Shown here: piece after piece, positions 18,255-27,603 of the stretch
How positions within the stretch are numbered: position 1 is the first letter of the stretch
Layout of the letters: each line of letters begins with the position of its first letter
Source: Rhizobium sp. BT04
GTDB lineage: Bacteria; Pseudomonadota; Alphaproteobacteria; Rhizobiales; Rhizobiaceae
DNA length: 64,000 nt
NCBI RefSeq assembly: GCF_030053135.1
Contig: NZ_CP125650.1
Location: 358,656 to 422,655, forward strand
Direction: 5' to 3'
Position numbers and translations under genes: made by a program
The notes under the pieces: generated by a model
What the model was told of the DNA's origin: nothing
Database searches by the model: none
What the model saw: only the letters and a program-made list of their open reading frames with translations

Positions 18255-18685
18255 AGATCGCATGCGGGGTCTGTGTGGAATGCGGTGCCTTCATGATCGG
18301 CTCTCGTGCAAGGTAGGCTGCGCTAAGGAATGACAGTTCAAATTGGGAAATGCCCGGGTCGCCTCAGGAGACATGAGACAAGCGATCCGGTTCCAACGAA
18401 CATATTTGCTCCGCGGTAGCATTCTTCCTCCGGCCCTCCTCTCGCCAAACGGGACAACATACTCATTGCGCCTTTCAATCTACGTGCTGCCGCGAAGGTT
18501 GTTGCTTCGAATGTGAAAGCAAAGTTCATTTCCGACCGCACTATCCGGCTCAGGCCGACGCGCGGTTCGACGCCTTACTGACATATCTGCATCAATTTGT
18601 TGCTCGAATGATTTGGGTGGCGTTCCCGGAATTCCTGATCGGATGGATGATGCATCTGTCTTGGCCCTCGGTAAGGAGCTTCACG
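18255..18685. other. Intergenic DNA, nothing recognised
   Basis: About 430 bp between the binding protein and the PAS-GGDEF-EAL gene. No gene, repeat or copy of the regulon motif was seen. The open frame of the downstream gene extends upstream to 18608 but is not needed for its function. Confidence 0.4.
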
Positions 18686-21244
18686 ATGAATTCGACTTTA
18701 CAACCGCTTTGGCAACGCTCCTTTTTTCAGAAAAGGCGCAATCGCCGGAGAGACGAAGCGCTGCATCATGATACCTCAGCCGACCGAGGAGCGCTGCTTG
18801 AAGCATTGATCGGCGTGTTGCCCCTCCCAATTTTCTTCAAAGATCTGCACGGTCGCTATGTCGGTTGCAACAAGGTTTTCGAAGATCTCCTCGGTCGCTC
18901 GCGCGACGAGATCATCGGGAATACAGATTTTGATCTCAGTTCAACGCAACTGGCGGAAATTTATTCTATTGAAGAGAAAGGCCTTCTTGAAAGGGGTGGA
19001 GCCCAAGTCTCCGAGCGTAAGATCGCTCTCGCAAACGGCGCCATCCTGGATGTTGTCTGCAACAAGGCAGTTTTCAGAGGTCACGACGACGAGCCCGCGG
19101 GTCTGATTGGCGTTATCATCGACATAACCGAACACAAGTTGGCGGAGCAGGAACTCAAAAACGCTCTCGAACTAGCCCAAGGGATCGTCACCGCTATTCC
19201 AGACGTTCTGTTTGAGGTCGACGAGGATGGGCGATATCTTCAGGTCTGGACCAGAAATCCCGAACTACTAGCCCAGCAGCGGGAAATGCTACTGGGTAGG
19301 ACGGTCGACCAAGTTCTTGCGCCTGATCAAGCGGCTATTGCAATGGAGGCGCTTCGAACTGCAAGCAGTGAAGGAGTTGCCTACGGTCGATGCATTAGCG
19401 TATCCTTGCCAAACGGCGAGACCCGATGGTTCGAGTTGTCGGTGGCTAGACGACCAAGCGCCGATCCTGACGCCGCCACCACGCTCCTGGCATTTTCGCG
19501 TGATGTCACGGAACGAAGGCAGGCGGAAGACGCCATCAACTCCGTGCGGACGCAATTGCTAAGTGTGCTGCAAACCATTCCTGACATGGTTTGGGTAAAG
19601 AATGTCGATGGCGTACACCTGTTGTGCAATCATGCATTTGAGCGGCTGACCGGGAAATCGGAGGCGGAGGTCGTTGGAAAAACGGACCTTGAATTGTTCG
19701 GGGCTGAGAGAGCTCACATTTCCGGAAAATCTGATGAGGCCACGATCGAAGCCGGTGGCATACTTATCGACGAGAATTGGGTGGTTTCCCCGGAGAACGG
19801 TCAGTCCATTCTTCTCGAAACACGTAAACTTGCGGTCCTCGGCGCCGGGGGAGAGGTTACAGGAGTCCTCGGGGTCTCTCGCGATGTCACGGAACTGAAC
19901 GCCTCGCGGGAAAAAATCAGGCAAATGGCCTTTTACGATCCGGTGACTTCTTTGCCGAACCGCTTGCTGTTTAACGAGCGATTGCAAAAGGTCGTCAGTG
20001 ACGCGTCGTCTCAACGTCGGCGGACAGGGGTAATGCTGATTGACATCGACCATTTCAAAGTCGTGAACGATACGATGGGTCACCCTGTGGGTGATCAACT
20101 ACTCTGCCAGGTCGCTACCCGGCTTAAGAAATCTGTCCGCGATCTCGACACGGTTGCGCGTCTCGGCGGCGACGAGTTCGCGATTCTGTTGCCGGAAATC
20201 CAGACAACCGACGATCTCGATTGGGTTGCGTGCTCGATCCTCGAGAGATTCAAGGAATCTTTCCTATTGGATGGCAAGGAAGTCTACGTGTCATGCAGTG
20301 TAGGCATCGCGATCTCGCCCGACGACAGCACAGATGTCAACGATCTGGTGAAATACGCCGACTCTGCGATGTATCTTGCCAAACGCTCGGGGAGAAACAG
20401 TTTTCGCTTTTATTCGAAGGATTTGACTGTGGGCGTGGAGGAGCGCATGCAGTTGGAATCTGAATTGCGCCGCGCTATCGAGCGCGAAGAATTGGAGCTG
20501 CACTACCAGCCCAAGGTGCTTCTGGACAGCGGCGTAATGATAGGATCGGAAGCGTTGTTGAGATGGCCTCATCCCGAGATGGGCATGATTCCGCCGGTTC
20601 GATTCATTCCGGTCGCTGAGGATACCGGGCTGATCGTTGAACTCGGGCGATGGGTGCTGCGTGAAGCGTGCAAGACGGCGAAGGAGCTGAACGCCGATTG
20701 CCACCACCTGCACAAGATTGCAGTCAACCTTTCGGGTAAGCAATTCCAATGCTCACGGTTGGTAAACGAGATCGCTGCAATCCTCGGTGAAACCGGTTGC
20801 CGCGCGGAATGGATCGAAATCGAAATCACGGAGAGTCTGCTTCTCGATCGGAAGGGCGAGACCCTGCAGACGCTTCTTAAGCTGCGTCAAATGGGATTTT
20901 CGATTGCTATCGATGATTTTGGCACCGGTTACTCGGCGCTCAACTATCTAGCCCGCTTCCCGATCGACACGCTGAAGATCGATCGGTCATTCATAAATAG
21001 CTCGGACAAAAGGAACGAAGAATTGGTCAAAGCGATTCTGTCCATTGCACAATGTCTTGGGCAGGACGTGGTGGCGGAAGGTGTTGAGACCGCCGAGCAG
21101 GCAGCATTTCTCGCAGCGAACGGATGCGGTTCGGCGCAAGGCTTCTTTTACAGCAAGGCCCTGCCGAAGATGGAATTGATCGCTCTTTGGGTGCGCGCGT
21201 CCGCCACCGGCTTCGTTTCAGATCGTTACGCCGCTTCGCGATGA
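18686..21244 (+). CDS. PAS-PAS-PAS-GGDEF-EAL cyclic-di-GMP signalling protein
   Basis: An 852-residue cytoplasmic protein. Three PAS-type sensor domains occupy about residues 25-400 (for example PIFFKDLHGRYVGCN). A GGDEF domain has an intact GGDEF near residue 493 and the inhibitory RDLD site five residues before it. An EAL domain has EALLRW near residue 621, DDFGTGYS near 743 and KIDRSF. The catalytic residues of both domains are present, so it could both make and degrade cyclic-di-GMP. The ATG at 18686 is chosen for AAGGAG seven bases upstream; the open frame reaches 18608. A paralogue of the same plan lies at 53295-56093. Confidence 0.92.
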   Translation: MNSTLQPLWQRSFFQKRRNRRRDEALHHDTSADRGALLEALIGVLPLPIFFKDLHGRYVGCNKVFEDLLGRSRDEIIGNTDFDLSSTQLAEIYSIEEKGLLERGGAQVSERKIALANGAILDVVCNKAVFRGHDDEPAGLIGVIIDITEHKLAEQELKNALELAQGIVTAIPDVLFEVDEDGRYLQVWTRNPELLAQQREMLLGRTVDQVLAPDQAAIAMEALRTASSEGVAYGRCISVSLPNGETRWFELSVARRPSADPDAATTLLAFSRDVTERRQAEDAINSVRTQLLSVLQTIPDMVWVKNVDGVHLLCNHAFERLTGKSEAEVVGKTDLELFGAERAHISGKSDEATIEAGGILIDENWVVSPENGQSILLETRKLAVLGAGGEVTGVLGVSRDVTELNASREKIRQMAFYDPVTSLPNRLLFNERLQKVVSDASSQRRRTGVMLIDIDHFKVVNDTMGHPVGDQLLCQVATRLKKSVRDLDTVARLGGDEFAILLPEIQTTDDLDWVACSILERFKESFLLDGKEVYVSCSVGIAISPDDSTDVNDLVKYADSAMYLAKRSGRNSFRFYSKDLTVGVEERMQLESELRRAIEREELELHYQPKVLLDSGVMIGSEALLRWPHPEMGMIPPVRFIPVAEDTGLIVELGRWVLREACKTAKELNADCHHLHKIAVNLSGKQFQCSRLVNEIAAILGETGCRAEWIEIEITESLLLDRKGETLQTLLKLRQMGFSIAIDDFGTGYSALNYLARFPIDTLKIDRSFINSSDKRNEELVKAILSIAQCLGQDVVAEGVETAEQAAFLAANGCGSAQGFFYSKALPKMELIALWVRASATGFVSDRYAASR

Positions 21245-21523
21245 TGAGCGCGAATAAGGGAAAATGTCACCTGTCTGATGGACGGTGATGCGGTGCGCGC
21301 TGTGAGACAACTCAACTTGAGCCTCGTCAATCTCTGAATGTCTGCGGTTTTTCGCGGAACAGGGGGCAACGCTGGGTCAACGACCATGCGTTGTGCGGCC
21401 CCGCGAGCCGCATTCTCGAATGCTCTGCTCCTACTGCGCGGCATTCGGTAGGCCGGGGAAAACGCGGTACACCGGCTCCTAAAGCAAGGCAGTCGCTCTC
21501 GATATGGCTTTCTTCAAAAATAT

Positions 21524-21545
21524 TTGACAGATTATCATACAATCT
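21524..21545 (+). promoter_or_regulatory. Regulon promoter-operator before the MBL-ADH-MBL operon
   Basis: TTGACA (21524-21529) overlaps AGATTATCATACAATCT (21529-21545), an inverted repeat with AGATT and AATCT arms. It is the copy with the most complete right half, although the left half has one G-to-A change (ATTATC for ATTGTC). Confidence 0.7.
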
Positions 21546-21584
21546 GCCAAAAATGTCGCCAAGCACCTGATGGGAGGAAAATCA

Positions 21585-22481
21585 GTGTCTCTTAGTATGC
21601 ATCACCTGGCCAAGCTTCCGTATTTTTATCCGTTCGAATTTGGCGATGGAAAAATCACGGTACTGTCCGACGGGCCGTTAGAGCTAGGAGATCCTCGCCT
21701 GAACTTCTTGGGGGTAGAGCCACGCACGGTCAGCCTGATGCTAGAGGACAATTTCCTGCCAACGAACAAAGTTGTACTCGAGCAAAACGTGCCGCTTGTT
21801 GAGATAAATGGAAGAACAATTCTATTTGATACCGGGATGGGGTCTTCCAAAGCTTTCGGGCCCACCACAGGTCGACTCCTAGCCAGCCTGAGAGAGGCAG
21901 GTCGAGATCCGACGGAGATCGATGCGGTGGTTCTGTCGCACGCCCATATCGATCATATCGGCGGTCTGTGCGATGCCAATGGAAGGTTAAATTTCCCGAA
22001 CGCCGACATCTTCATCAGTGAGCGAGACTTCACGGACTGGACGGACGGGTCGTCGATCGATTCTTCATTTCAATTTCAAATCGATAACGCTCGGCGAAAC
22101 CTGCTTCCCCACAAGGATCGGACCTTCTTTTTCAAAGACGGCGAGGAGTTCTTGCCGGGCGTTCACGCGATTTCGGCCCCCGGCCACACGCTCGGTCATC
22201 ATTGTTTTATGCTGCAGTCGGGAAACGATCGCCTCTGTTTTCTCGGCGACCTTACGCACCATCATATCCTGTTGATGGAGAGGCCGATGATGGAATTCCG
22301 ATACGACACGGACCCGAAGCTGTCAGCTAGATCCCGCACGCGCGTGCTTGATATGCTGGCGACAGATCGCATTGCGGTAATGTCCTATCACTTCGCATGG
22401 CCAGGTGCCGGGCATGTGGTGCGAAACGGAGACGGATTCCGCTATATCCCCTCTCCAATGCAGTTGCTTGCACATCGATAA
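21585..22481 (+). CDS. Metallo-beta-lactamase-fold hydrolase
   Basis: A 298-residue protein with the metal motif HAHIDHIGG (HxHxDH), the later APGHTLGHH histidine, the LGDLTHHHIL aspartate block and a C-terminal histidine in SYHFAWPG. It is a two-metal hydrolase, perhaps a lactonase or thioesterase. A hydrophilic N-terminus without a convincing signal peptide suggests the cytoplasm. The GTG at 21585 is chosen because GGAGG lies seven bases upstream; ATG codons at 21570 and 21597 are alternatives. It is the first gene of the operon controlled by the site at 21524 and is followed after 12 bases by an alcohol dehydrogenase. Confidence 0.85.
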   Translation: MSLSMHHLAKLPYFYPFEFGDGKITVLSDGPLELGDPRLNFLGVEPRTVSLMLEDNFLPTNKVVLEQNVPLVEINGRTILFDTGMGSSKAFGPTTGRLLASLREAGRDPTEIDAVVLSHAHIDHIGGLCDANGRLNFPNADIFISERDFTDWTDGSSIDSSFQFQIDNARRNLLPHKDRTFFFKDGEEFLPGVHAISAPGHTLGHHCFMLQSGNDRLCFLGDLTHHHILLMERPMMEFRYDTDPKLSARSRTRVLDMLATDRIAVMSYHFAWPGAGHVVRNGDGFRYIPSPMQLLAHR

Positions 22482-22493
22482 GGAATTTCAAAG

Positions 22494-23621
22494 ATGCAGA
22501 TGCGTTCGGTAATCCTCAGGGAGTCGGGTCTGCCGAAGCCCTATTCAAATTCGAAACCTCTTAAGATTGAGCTTGTGGAACTGACGCCGCCTGGCCCCAT
22601 GGAGGTGTTGGTCAAGATCAAGGCTGCCGGTGTCTGCCACTCTGACCTGTCCGCAATCAATGGGGACAGACCGCGTCCGCTTCCAGTCGCTCTAGGCCAT
22701 GAGGCATCTGGCGTCGTCGCAGCAATCGGACCGAGTGTCGAGAAGGTTGAGGTTGGTGACCATGTAGTCATGTCATTTCTGCCGGTTTGTGGCCATTGCT
22801 CATATTGCGCTGAAGGCCGCGCCAGCCTCTGCGAACCGGGCTACCAGGCCAATGCTGCAGGAACGCTTCTATCCGGCGGCAAGCACATCCGTTTGAGAGG
22901 ATACGAAATTAACCACCATAGCGGCGTTTCTGCGTTTTCCGAATATGCTGTCGTGTCGGCGAGCTCGGTAGTCAAAGTGACCAAAGATATCGATTTGGCG
23001 ACAGCTGCTCTCTTCGGCTGTGCCGTTATGACCGGCGTTGGAGCTGTGATGAACACGTGTGGGGTCCGCCCAGGCCGTAGTGTGGCGGTAATCGGGCTCG
23101 GCGGCGTAGGCCTTTCGGCGATACTTGGCGCTGTTGCGAGCGGTGCAAGCGATATCGTGGCGATCGACCTAATCCAAGCGAAGCTGGATCTTGCCAAGGA
23201 GCTGGGAGCGACGAAGACTTTTTTGGCCACCTCGCCGAATATTGTTGCCCAAGTAAAAGGCGCGACAAGCGGCGGGGTAGACTACGCGATAGAGATGGCT
23301 GGATCCAAAAAGGCATTCGAGCTTGCATATGAGATTACCCGGCGCGGAGGGATGACCGCTACGGCCGGACTGGCCAGCGCAAATTCCCGTTTCGAGGTTT
23401 CGCCCTTGCCGTTGGTCGGAGAGGAGAGAACGATCAAGGGCAGCTATATGGGTTCCTGCGTGCCATCGCGCGACATACCCCGCTATATCGACCTTTACCT
23501 CAAAGGTAAGCTGCCAGTGGACAAATTGCTGTCGAGCACTGGCCCCCTTGATGAGATCAATGAGGTTTTCGACCGTCTTGACAGGGCCGAGATCAATCGA
23601 CACCTAGTCTTGATGGACTGA
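22494..23621 (+). CDS. Zinc-dependent alcohol dehydrogenase (MDR family)
   Basis: A 375-residue medium-chain dehydrogenase. The catalytic zinc site shows as AAGVCHSDLS and GHEASG, and the structural zinc site as CGHCSYCAEGRASLC. The NAD-binding turn is GLGGVGLSA followed by an acidic residue (AIDLIQAK), favouring NAD. It oxidises an alcohol or reduces an aldehyde from the local pathway. Its TGA overlaps the ATG of the next gene by one base, so translation is coupled. Two further zinc dehydrogenases are in the window (39501-40607 and 46547-47650); those two resemble each other more than this one. Confidence 0.88.
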   Translation: MQMRSVILRESGLPKPYSNSKPLKIELVELTPPGPMEVLVKIKAAGVCHSDLSAINGDRPRPLPVALGHEASGVVAAIGPSVEKVEVGDHVVMSFLPVCGHCSYCAEGRASLCEPGYQANAAGTLLSGGKHIRLRGYEINHHSGVSAFSEYAVVSASSVVKVTKDIDLATAALFGCAVMTGVGAVMNTCGVRPGRSVAVIGLGGVGLSAILGAVASGASDIVAIDLIQAKLDLAKELGATKTFLATSPNIVAQVKGATSGGVDYAIEMAGSKKAFELAYEITRRGGMTATAGLASANSRFEVSPLPLVGEERTIKGSYMGSCVPSRDIPRYIDLYLKGKLPVDKLLSSTGPLDEINEVFDRLDRAEINRHLVLMD

Positions 23622-24415
23622 TGGCGGGGAGAATTCTCTTGAACGAGTGGACAGTGCTCGCCATCCATTACGGCACCGCGCAAAGACCAGTAAGTGACCT
23701 GATACTAGAGACGAATGACATTCATGATCGTCCATCACAAATCGACTACTTCGTGTGGCTGATCCGTCTCGAGGACCGATTAATTCTTGTTGACACTGGT
23801 TTCGAAGCCGGAGAGGGCGCGGCCAGAGGGCGGACCCTCTTGATCCATCCGGTGGCAGCACTGAGCAGCCTTGGCATCAAATCCAGCGAAATTACTGATG
23901 TCGTTGTGACACACCTGCACTACGATCACGCCGGAAACCTCCCGGCCTTTCCTAACGCCACTTTTCACATTCAGGATCGGGAGATGGCGTATGGAACGGG
24001 GCGGTGTATGTGCCATGAGCGAATGCGTCGGCCTTTTGCTACAGAAGGTGTCGTCGACGCGGTCCGGCTCGTTTTTCAGTCACGGGTACGGTTCCATGAT
24101 GGGGATGGGGAAATTGTTCCTGGATGCAGGGTGCATCTGGTTGGCGGTCACTCGAAAGGTTTGCAAGTTGTTACGGTGGCAACAGGCGGCGCTTTGCTGG
24201 TTATCGCTTCCGACGCGCTTCATTTCCAGCACTATCTTGAAAATGACGGCGCGTTTCCCCTGTTTGCAGATTACCTAGAGGTCATCGAGGGTTACAACAA
24301 GCTCCGCGTCCTTGCCGGAGCAAACGGACTCATCATTCCGGGTCATGACCCTGAGGTGCTACAGAAATTTTCTCCCCTTGCGCCAGACCTCCAGTTCGCT
24401 AGAGTTCTCCTGTGA
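23621..24415 (+). CDS. Metallo-beta-lactamase-fold hydrolase, lactonase-like
   Basis: A 264-residue MBL-fold enzyme with THLHYDHAGN (HxHxDH), GGHSKG, the ASDALHF aspartate and a final PGHDPEV histidine. That is the complete two-metal set and is close to N-acyl-homoserine lactonases of the AttM/AiiA type. A lactone hydrolysis step in the local pathway is the simplest reading; quorum quenching is the alternative. It overlaps the upstream alcohol dehydrogenase stop by one base. Together with the protein at 21585 it makes a hydrolase-dehydrogenase-hydrolase operon. Confidence 0.85.
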   Translation: MAGRILLNEWTVLAIHYGTAQRPVSDLILETNDIHDRPSQIDYFVWLIRLEDRLILVDTGFEAGEGAARGRTLLIHPVAALSSLGIKSSEITDVVVTHLHYDHAGNLPAFPNATFHIQDREMAYGTGRCMCHERMRRPFATEGVVDAVRLVFQSRVRFHDGDGEIVPGCRVHLVGGHSKGLQVVTVATGGALLVIASDALHFQHYLENDGAFPLFADYLEVIEGYNKLRVLAGANGLIIPGHDPEVLQKFSPLAPDLQFARVLL

Positions 24416-24462
24416 CCCACAATAAACCGATTGAAATTTTTTGCTGTTTGCAGACAATCGGG

Positions 24463-24473
24463 TTGTCCTACGA
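24463..24473 (+). promoter_or_regulatory. Putative autoregulatory operator of the GntR gene
   Basis: TTGTCCTACGA matches the FadR-subfamily operator pattern TNGTNNNACNA and the left half of the regulon motif. It sits about 60 bases before the regulator ATG, beside CAGACAATC (24451-24459), which forms a looser inverted repeat with it. Confidence 0.5.
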
Positions 24474-24535
24474 AACGCTCCGGCAGTATATTGATTCTGT
24501 GCGTCACTAGAAATTTCATCGAAGGTTTGTTGTGA

Positions 24536-25225
24536 ATGGGAACGATCGACCTCCAGATTAGACGTCAAAACGCCTCTCTTCGAATCCTTGTTGAGGATAA
24601 GCTCCGGCAGGCTATTTCAAGTGGCCGTTTCAAGCCCGGGCAGCGGCTGGTGGAGCGCGAGTTGTGCGAACTTATCGGGGTTGGCCGAACTTCAGTTCGC
24701 GAGGCGCTACGCCAGTTAGAAGCTGAAGGGCTTATTACTAGCTATCCGCATCGGGGGCCGGTTGTCAGCACTATCAGCTACGAGGAGGCTAGGCAGCTTT
24801 ATAGTGTACGCGCGCTGCTTGAAAGCTTTGCCGGCCAGGAGTTCGCCGAGAACGGTTCGAATGAAGAGATCGTTGCTCTCCTCGAGACCGTGGAAGCGTT
24901 CGAAGCCGCAGCCAAGAGCGGTTCCGGAACGCGGATCATCGAAGCCAAGACCGCTTTTTACGATTGTTTGATGACCGGCAGCAAGAACGTGTTTGTGAAG
25001 CAAATGCTCACGTCGTTGCACAACCGGGTCACATTGTTGCGGATGACATCGATGACCCAGCCAGGGCGGCTGCAGAACAGCGTTTTCGAAATAAGAGAGA
25101 TTGCGGCCGCTATTGCGTTGCGTGATGGCGACAGGGCAGCCGCGCTTTGCAAGCGCCATATCGAAATCGCGGCTAAGGTGGCGTTGGACTACTTGAGCAA
25201 GAACCCCGTCGAAACCTCCGAGTAG
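24536..25225 (+). CDS. GntR-family regulator, FadR/FCD subgroup (candidate regulon regulator)
   Basis: A 229-residue DNA-binding protein. An N-terminal winged helix (VEDKLRQAISSGRFKPGQRL, then VERELCELIGVGRTSVREAL) is followed by an all-helical FCD ligand domain ending with the metal-type histidine in CKRHIEIA. FCD regulators usually bind palindromes of the form TNGTNNNACNA and are released by a small acid. The window contains about ten copies of such a site before catabolic genes and one before this gene. It is the only GntR regulator here, which makes it the prime candidate to control them. It lies between two operons that carry the site. Confidence 0.88.
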   Translation: MGTIDLQIRRQNASLRILVEDKLRQAISSGRFKPGQRLVERELCELIGVGRTSVREALRQLEAEGLITSYPHRGPVVSTISYEEARQLYSVRALLESFAGQEFAENGSNEEIVALLETVEAFEAAAKSGSGTRIIEAKTAFYDCLMTGSKNVFVKQMLTSLHNRVTLLRMTSMTQPGRLQNSVFEIREIAAAIALRDGDRAAALCKRHIEIAAKVALDYLSKNPVETSE

Positions 25226-25258
25226 TTCCACAAAACGAAGTTCAGGCGACGGCTAAGG

Positions 25259-25280
25259 TTGACAGATTGTCTGAAAATCT
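25259..25280 (+). promoter_or_regulatory. Regulon promoter-operator before the SCP2-hydrolase gene
   Basis: TTGACA (25259-25264) overlaps AGATTGTCTGAAAATCT (25264-25280), whose AGATT and AATCT arms are perfect. It lies 75 bases before the ATG of the hydrolase gene and just after the GntR stop. Confidence 0.72.
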
Positions 25281-25354
25281 GCTTACCTCTCTTATGGGAG
25301 GTGAGACACAGGAAGTGCGGCTTCCCAACAACATCATTTTGTTAGGGAGGACGT

Positions 25355-26584
25355 ATGGGCGCCCATGCCGAGCTGATTAAACGCGTAACCCTGGCGATCG
25401 AAGATCCGGAGCTACCGCGACTGACCCCAGGTCTTACAACACGGATCTCGTTGCAAGTTGGACCAGAAAAGTCATCACTTGCTGTGGGAGGCGGGATAGT
25501 CGCACTGGACGGCGCGGACGAAAATGCTGACGTCATACTGAGTGCCCCAGAAGGAGCTTGGGAAAAGGTTATGCAGGTGCCGCCGCCGGCAACCTACCAT
25601 TCGTTCACCGCCTTTCAACTCGCTAACCCTGAGTTCACGTTATCTGGTTCGCCCGTAGCAATCGCTCAAGCGCGTCCCGCTCTGGAGCGACTGTTCGAAA
25701 TCGTCGTAGCGTCTCCGCCCCTAGTTGCGCCGAAGGTCGATCGAAATATTGAACAGGTCACCGGACGCTATAAGCGGGTAGAGGTCGGCGGCGTAGAACA
25801 CGATATCTTTTACGAGGAAGCCGGTGCAGGAACTCCTATCCTTTTCCTCCATACGGCTGGCGCAGACGGCCGTCAGTTTCTACCGCAACTCTCCGACACT
25901 GGGTTTGCGCGTACGAACCGATTGATCTCAGTTGATCTGCCGTTTCACGGACGTTCGATGCCTCCTTTAACTTGGGACGGCTCGCCCTATCAACTCACAA
26001 CGGATCTCTACCTGACCTGGTGCACGGCGATACTCGACCAGCTCGTCGGAGACAGAGCTATCGTCGTTGGAGGATCTATGGGCGCGGCGATGTGCATGGT
26101 GCTGGCGGCGGAGCGACCGGAACGTCTAATGGGTGTAATTGCGGTCGAGCCGCCGTTGAAGTCAAAGGGCCGTCGCAACCCCTTTCAACACAACGTCAAC
26201 GTTCATGGGTCGCTTCATAACTCAGCCTATGTCCGCGGAATCATGAGCCCGCTCAGCCCGCAAGAAGAGCGACGCCGCGCCAGTTGGATCTACTCGCAGG
26301 GTGCTCCTGGAGTTTATCCCGGCGATCTTTCGTTCTACAGCGACGAGTTCGACGGTGCCGTCGTCGGTCCGAAGATTGATGCCAAGCGAACACCGACCGT
26401 TCTTCTCTCCGGGACCTATGACTACTCTGCGACGCCTGCAGACGGAGCAGCGTTAGCGGCCCTCATTCCTGGCAGCCGTCATGTCGTTATGGAGGGGCTT
26501 GGGCACTTTCCGATGTGCGAAAATCCTGACTATTTCCGGAGCTTCTTGCAAGACGCTATTCGGTTCGTCGAAGATAACGGCTGA
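25355..26584 (+). CDS. SCP2-like domain fused to alpha/beta hydrolase
   Basis: A 409-residue two-domain protein. The first ~125 residues resemble an SCP2-type lipid/hydrophobe-binding fold (ADVILSAPEGAWEKV, FTLSGSPVAIAQARP). Residues from about 135 form an alpha/beta hydrolase with the nucleophile elbow GGSMGAA, an acid in GTYDYSATP and the histidine in GLGHFPM. The triad is complete, so it should cleave an ester, lactone or C-C bond in a hydrophobic or bound substrate. The start has GGGAGGA upstream. It is a single-gene unit under the regulon operator at 25259. Downstream DNA is the IS256 relic. Confidence 0.82.
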   Translation: MGAHAELIKRVTLAIEDPELPRLTPGLTTRISLQVGPEKSSLAVGGGIVALDGADENADVILSAPEGAWEKVMQVPPPATYHSFTAFQLANPEFTLSGSPVAIAQARPALERLFEIVVASPPLVAPKVDRNIEQVTGRYKRVEVGGVEHDIFYEEAGAGTPILFLHTAGADGRQFLPQLSDTGFARTNRLISVDLPFHGRSMPPLTWDGSPYQLTTDLYLTWCTAILDQLVGDRAIVVGGSMGAAMCMVLAAERPERLMGVIAVEPPLKSKGRRNPFQHNVNVHGSLHNSAYVRGIMSPLSPQEERRRASWIYSQGAPGVYPGDLSFYSDEFDGAVVGPKIDAKRTPTVLLSGTYDYSATPADGAALAALIPGSRHVVMEGLGHFPMCENPDYFRSFLQDAIRFVEDNG

Positions 26585-26773
26585 TCACAAAGCAACCGCG
26601 TTGGCCATTTACCGATCGTGTCCCAGTACGTGGCGTAGGTGACGGTAGGGAGTAAAGCCGAGCGCCCGCGCGCTTCTCGTTGCGCTGTAGCGGGTGATCG
26701 GCTTTGCGGGCGGCCATCAGTGTTTTCCGCTAGGGTCGGGTTGTTCAAGACCAACCTGACGGAAAGATCACCG

Positions 26774-27136
26774 ATGACCAATGACATGATGAACGTGCGT
26801 TCGCTTGTTGAGAAGAGTGCCGATGCAGATTTGTTGCGTGAGATGATCGGTCTTGCTGCCGAGCGGCTGATGGAGTTGGAGGTCGGCTCGGCCACGGGTG
26901 CTGACTTCGGTGTGAAGAACCCGATGCGGCTCACTCAACGCAATGGCTACCGTGACCGCGATTGGGAGACGCGGGCTGGCACCGTCGAGCTTCGCATTCC
27001 GAAGCTGCGCAAGGGCAGCTACTTTCCGAGCTTCCTTGAACCGCGCCGCATGGCAGAGAAAGCTCTGACGGCCGTTATCCAGGAAGCGTATATCCAGGGA
27101 ATCTCGACTCGTTCTGTCGACGACCTGTGGTGGATG
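26774..27136 (+). pseudogene. IS256-family transposase, 5' part
   Basis: It reads [20 protein letters not shown] and continues through [19 protein letters not shown] and [17 protein letters not shown], the typical N-terminal half of IS256/mutator transposases. It ends at SVDDLWWM, where the IS66 element inserts. Comparison with the second part shows that about 45 codons normally found between SVDDL and VDATYLKVR are missing, so the gene was already deleted before IS66 arrived. Confidence 0.85.
27129..27136 (+). repeat. IS66 target-site duplication, left copy
   Basis: GGTGGATG directly before the IS66 left end, identical to 29845-29852. Confidence 0.88.
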
Positions 27137-27240
27137 GTGAGCGTACGGTGAGCTGTTTTTGCTGATCGGCCAAATCAGGCGATGTTCTGGCATTAGAACC
27201 AGCATTAGTGCTGACATTAATACCAGAACGAAGAGGTTTC

Positions 27241-27603
27241 ATGGCTCGCATAGAGATCATGTCCGGTACCGAGCGCAGACGGCGTTGGTCGGACGAGGCG
27301 AAGCTGAGGATACTTGCGGAAGCTGATGAGCCCGGTGCTCGCATTGGCGATGTGGCGCGCCGGCACGACATTCATCCGGGCCAGATCCGCTTGTGGCGGC
27401 AATCATTCAACTATGCCGATCGGCCGACGGTGTTCCTCCCGGTGGAAATCACGGAGGAGGTTGGCGTAAGCCAGCCGTCTACCGCAGCAACAAGGCCGAC
27501 GATCGTTGAGATCTTGCTTCGAAACGGTCGGAGCTTGAAGGTTGCGGTTGACGTTGAGTTGAAGCTGCTTGGCCCGCTCGTCGCTTGCGTGGAGGCGGTA
27601 TGA
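27241..27603 (+). CDS. tnpA: IS66 accessory protein TnpA
   Basis: A 120-residue protein with a helix-turn-helix of the IS66 OrfA/IS3-like kind (RRRWSDEAKLRILAEA, then GDVARRHDIHPGQIRLWRQ). In IS66 elements TnpA is needed with TnpB for transposition. The ATG at 27241 is preceded by GAAGAGG. Its stop overlaps the tnpB start (ATGA at 27600). It appears intact. Confidence 0.9.
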   Translation: MARIEIMSGTERRRRWSDEAKLRILAEADEPGARIGDVARRHDIHPGQIRLWRQSFNYADRPTVFLPVEITEEVGVSQPSTAATRPTIVEILLRNGRSLKVAVDVELKLLGPLVACVEAV

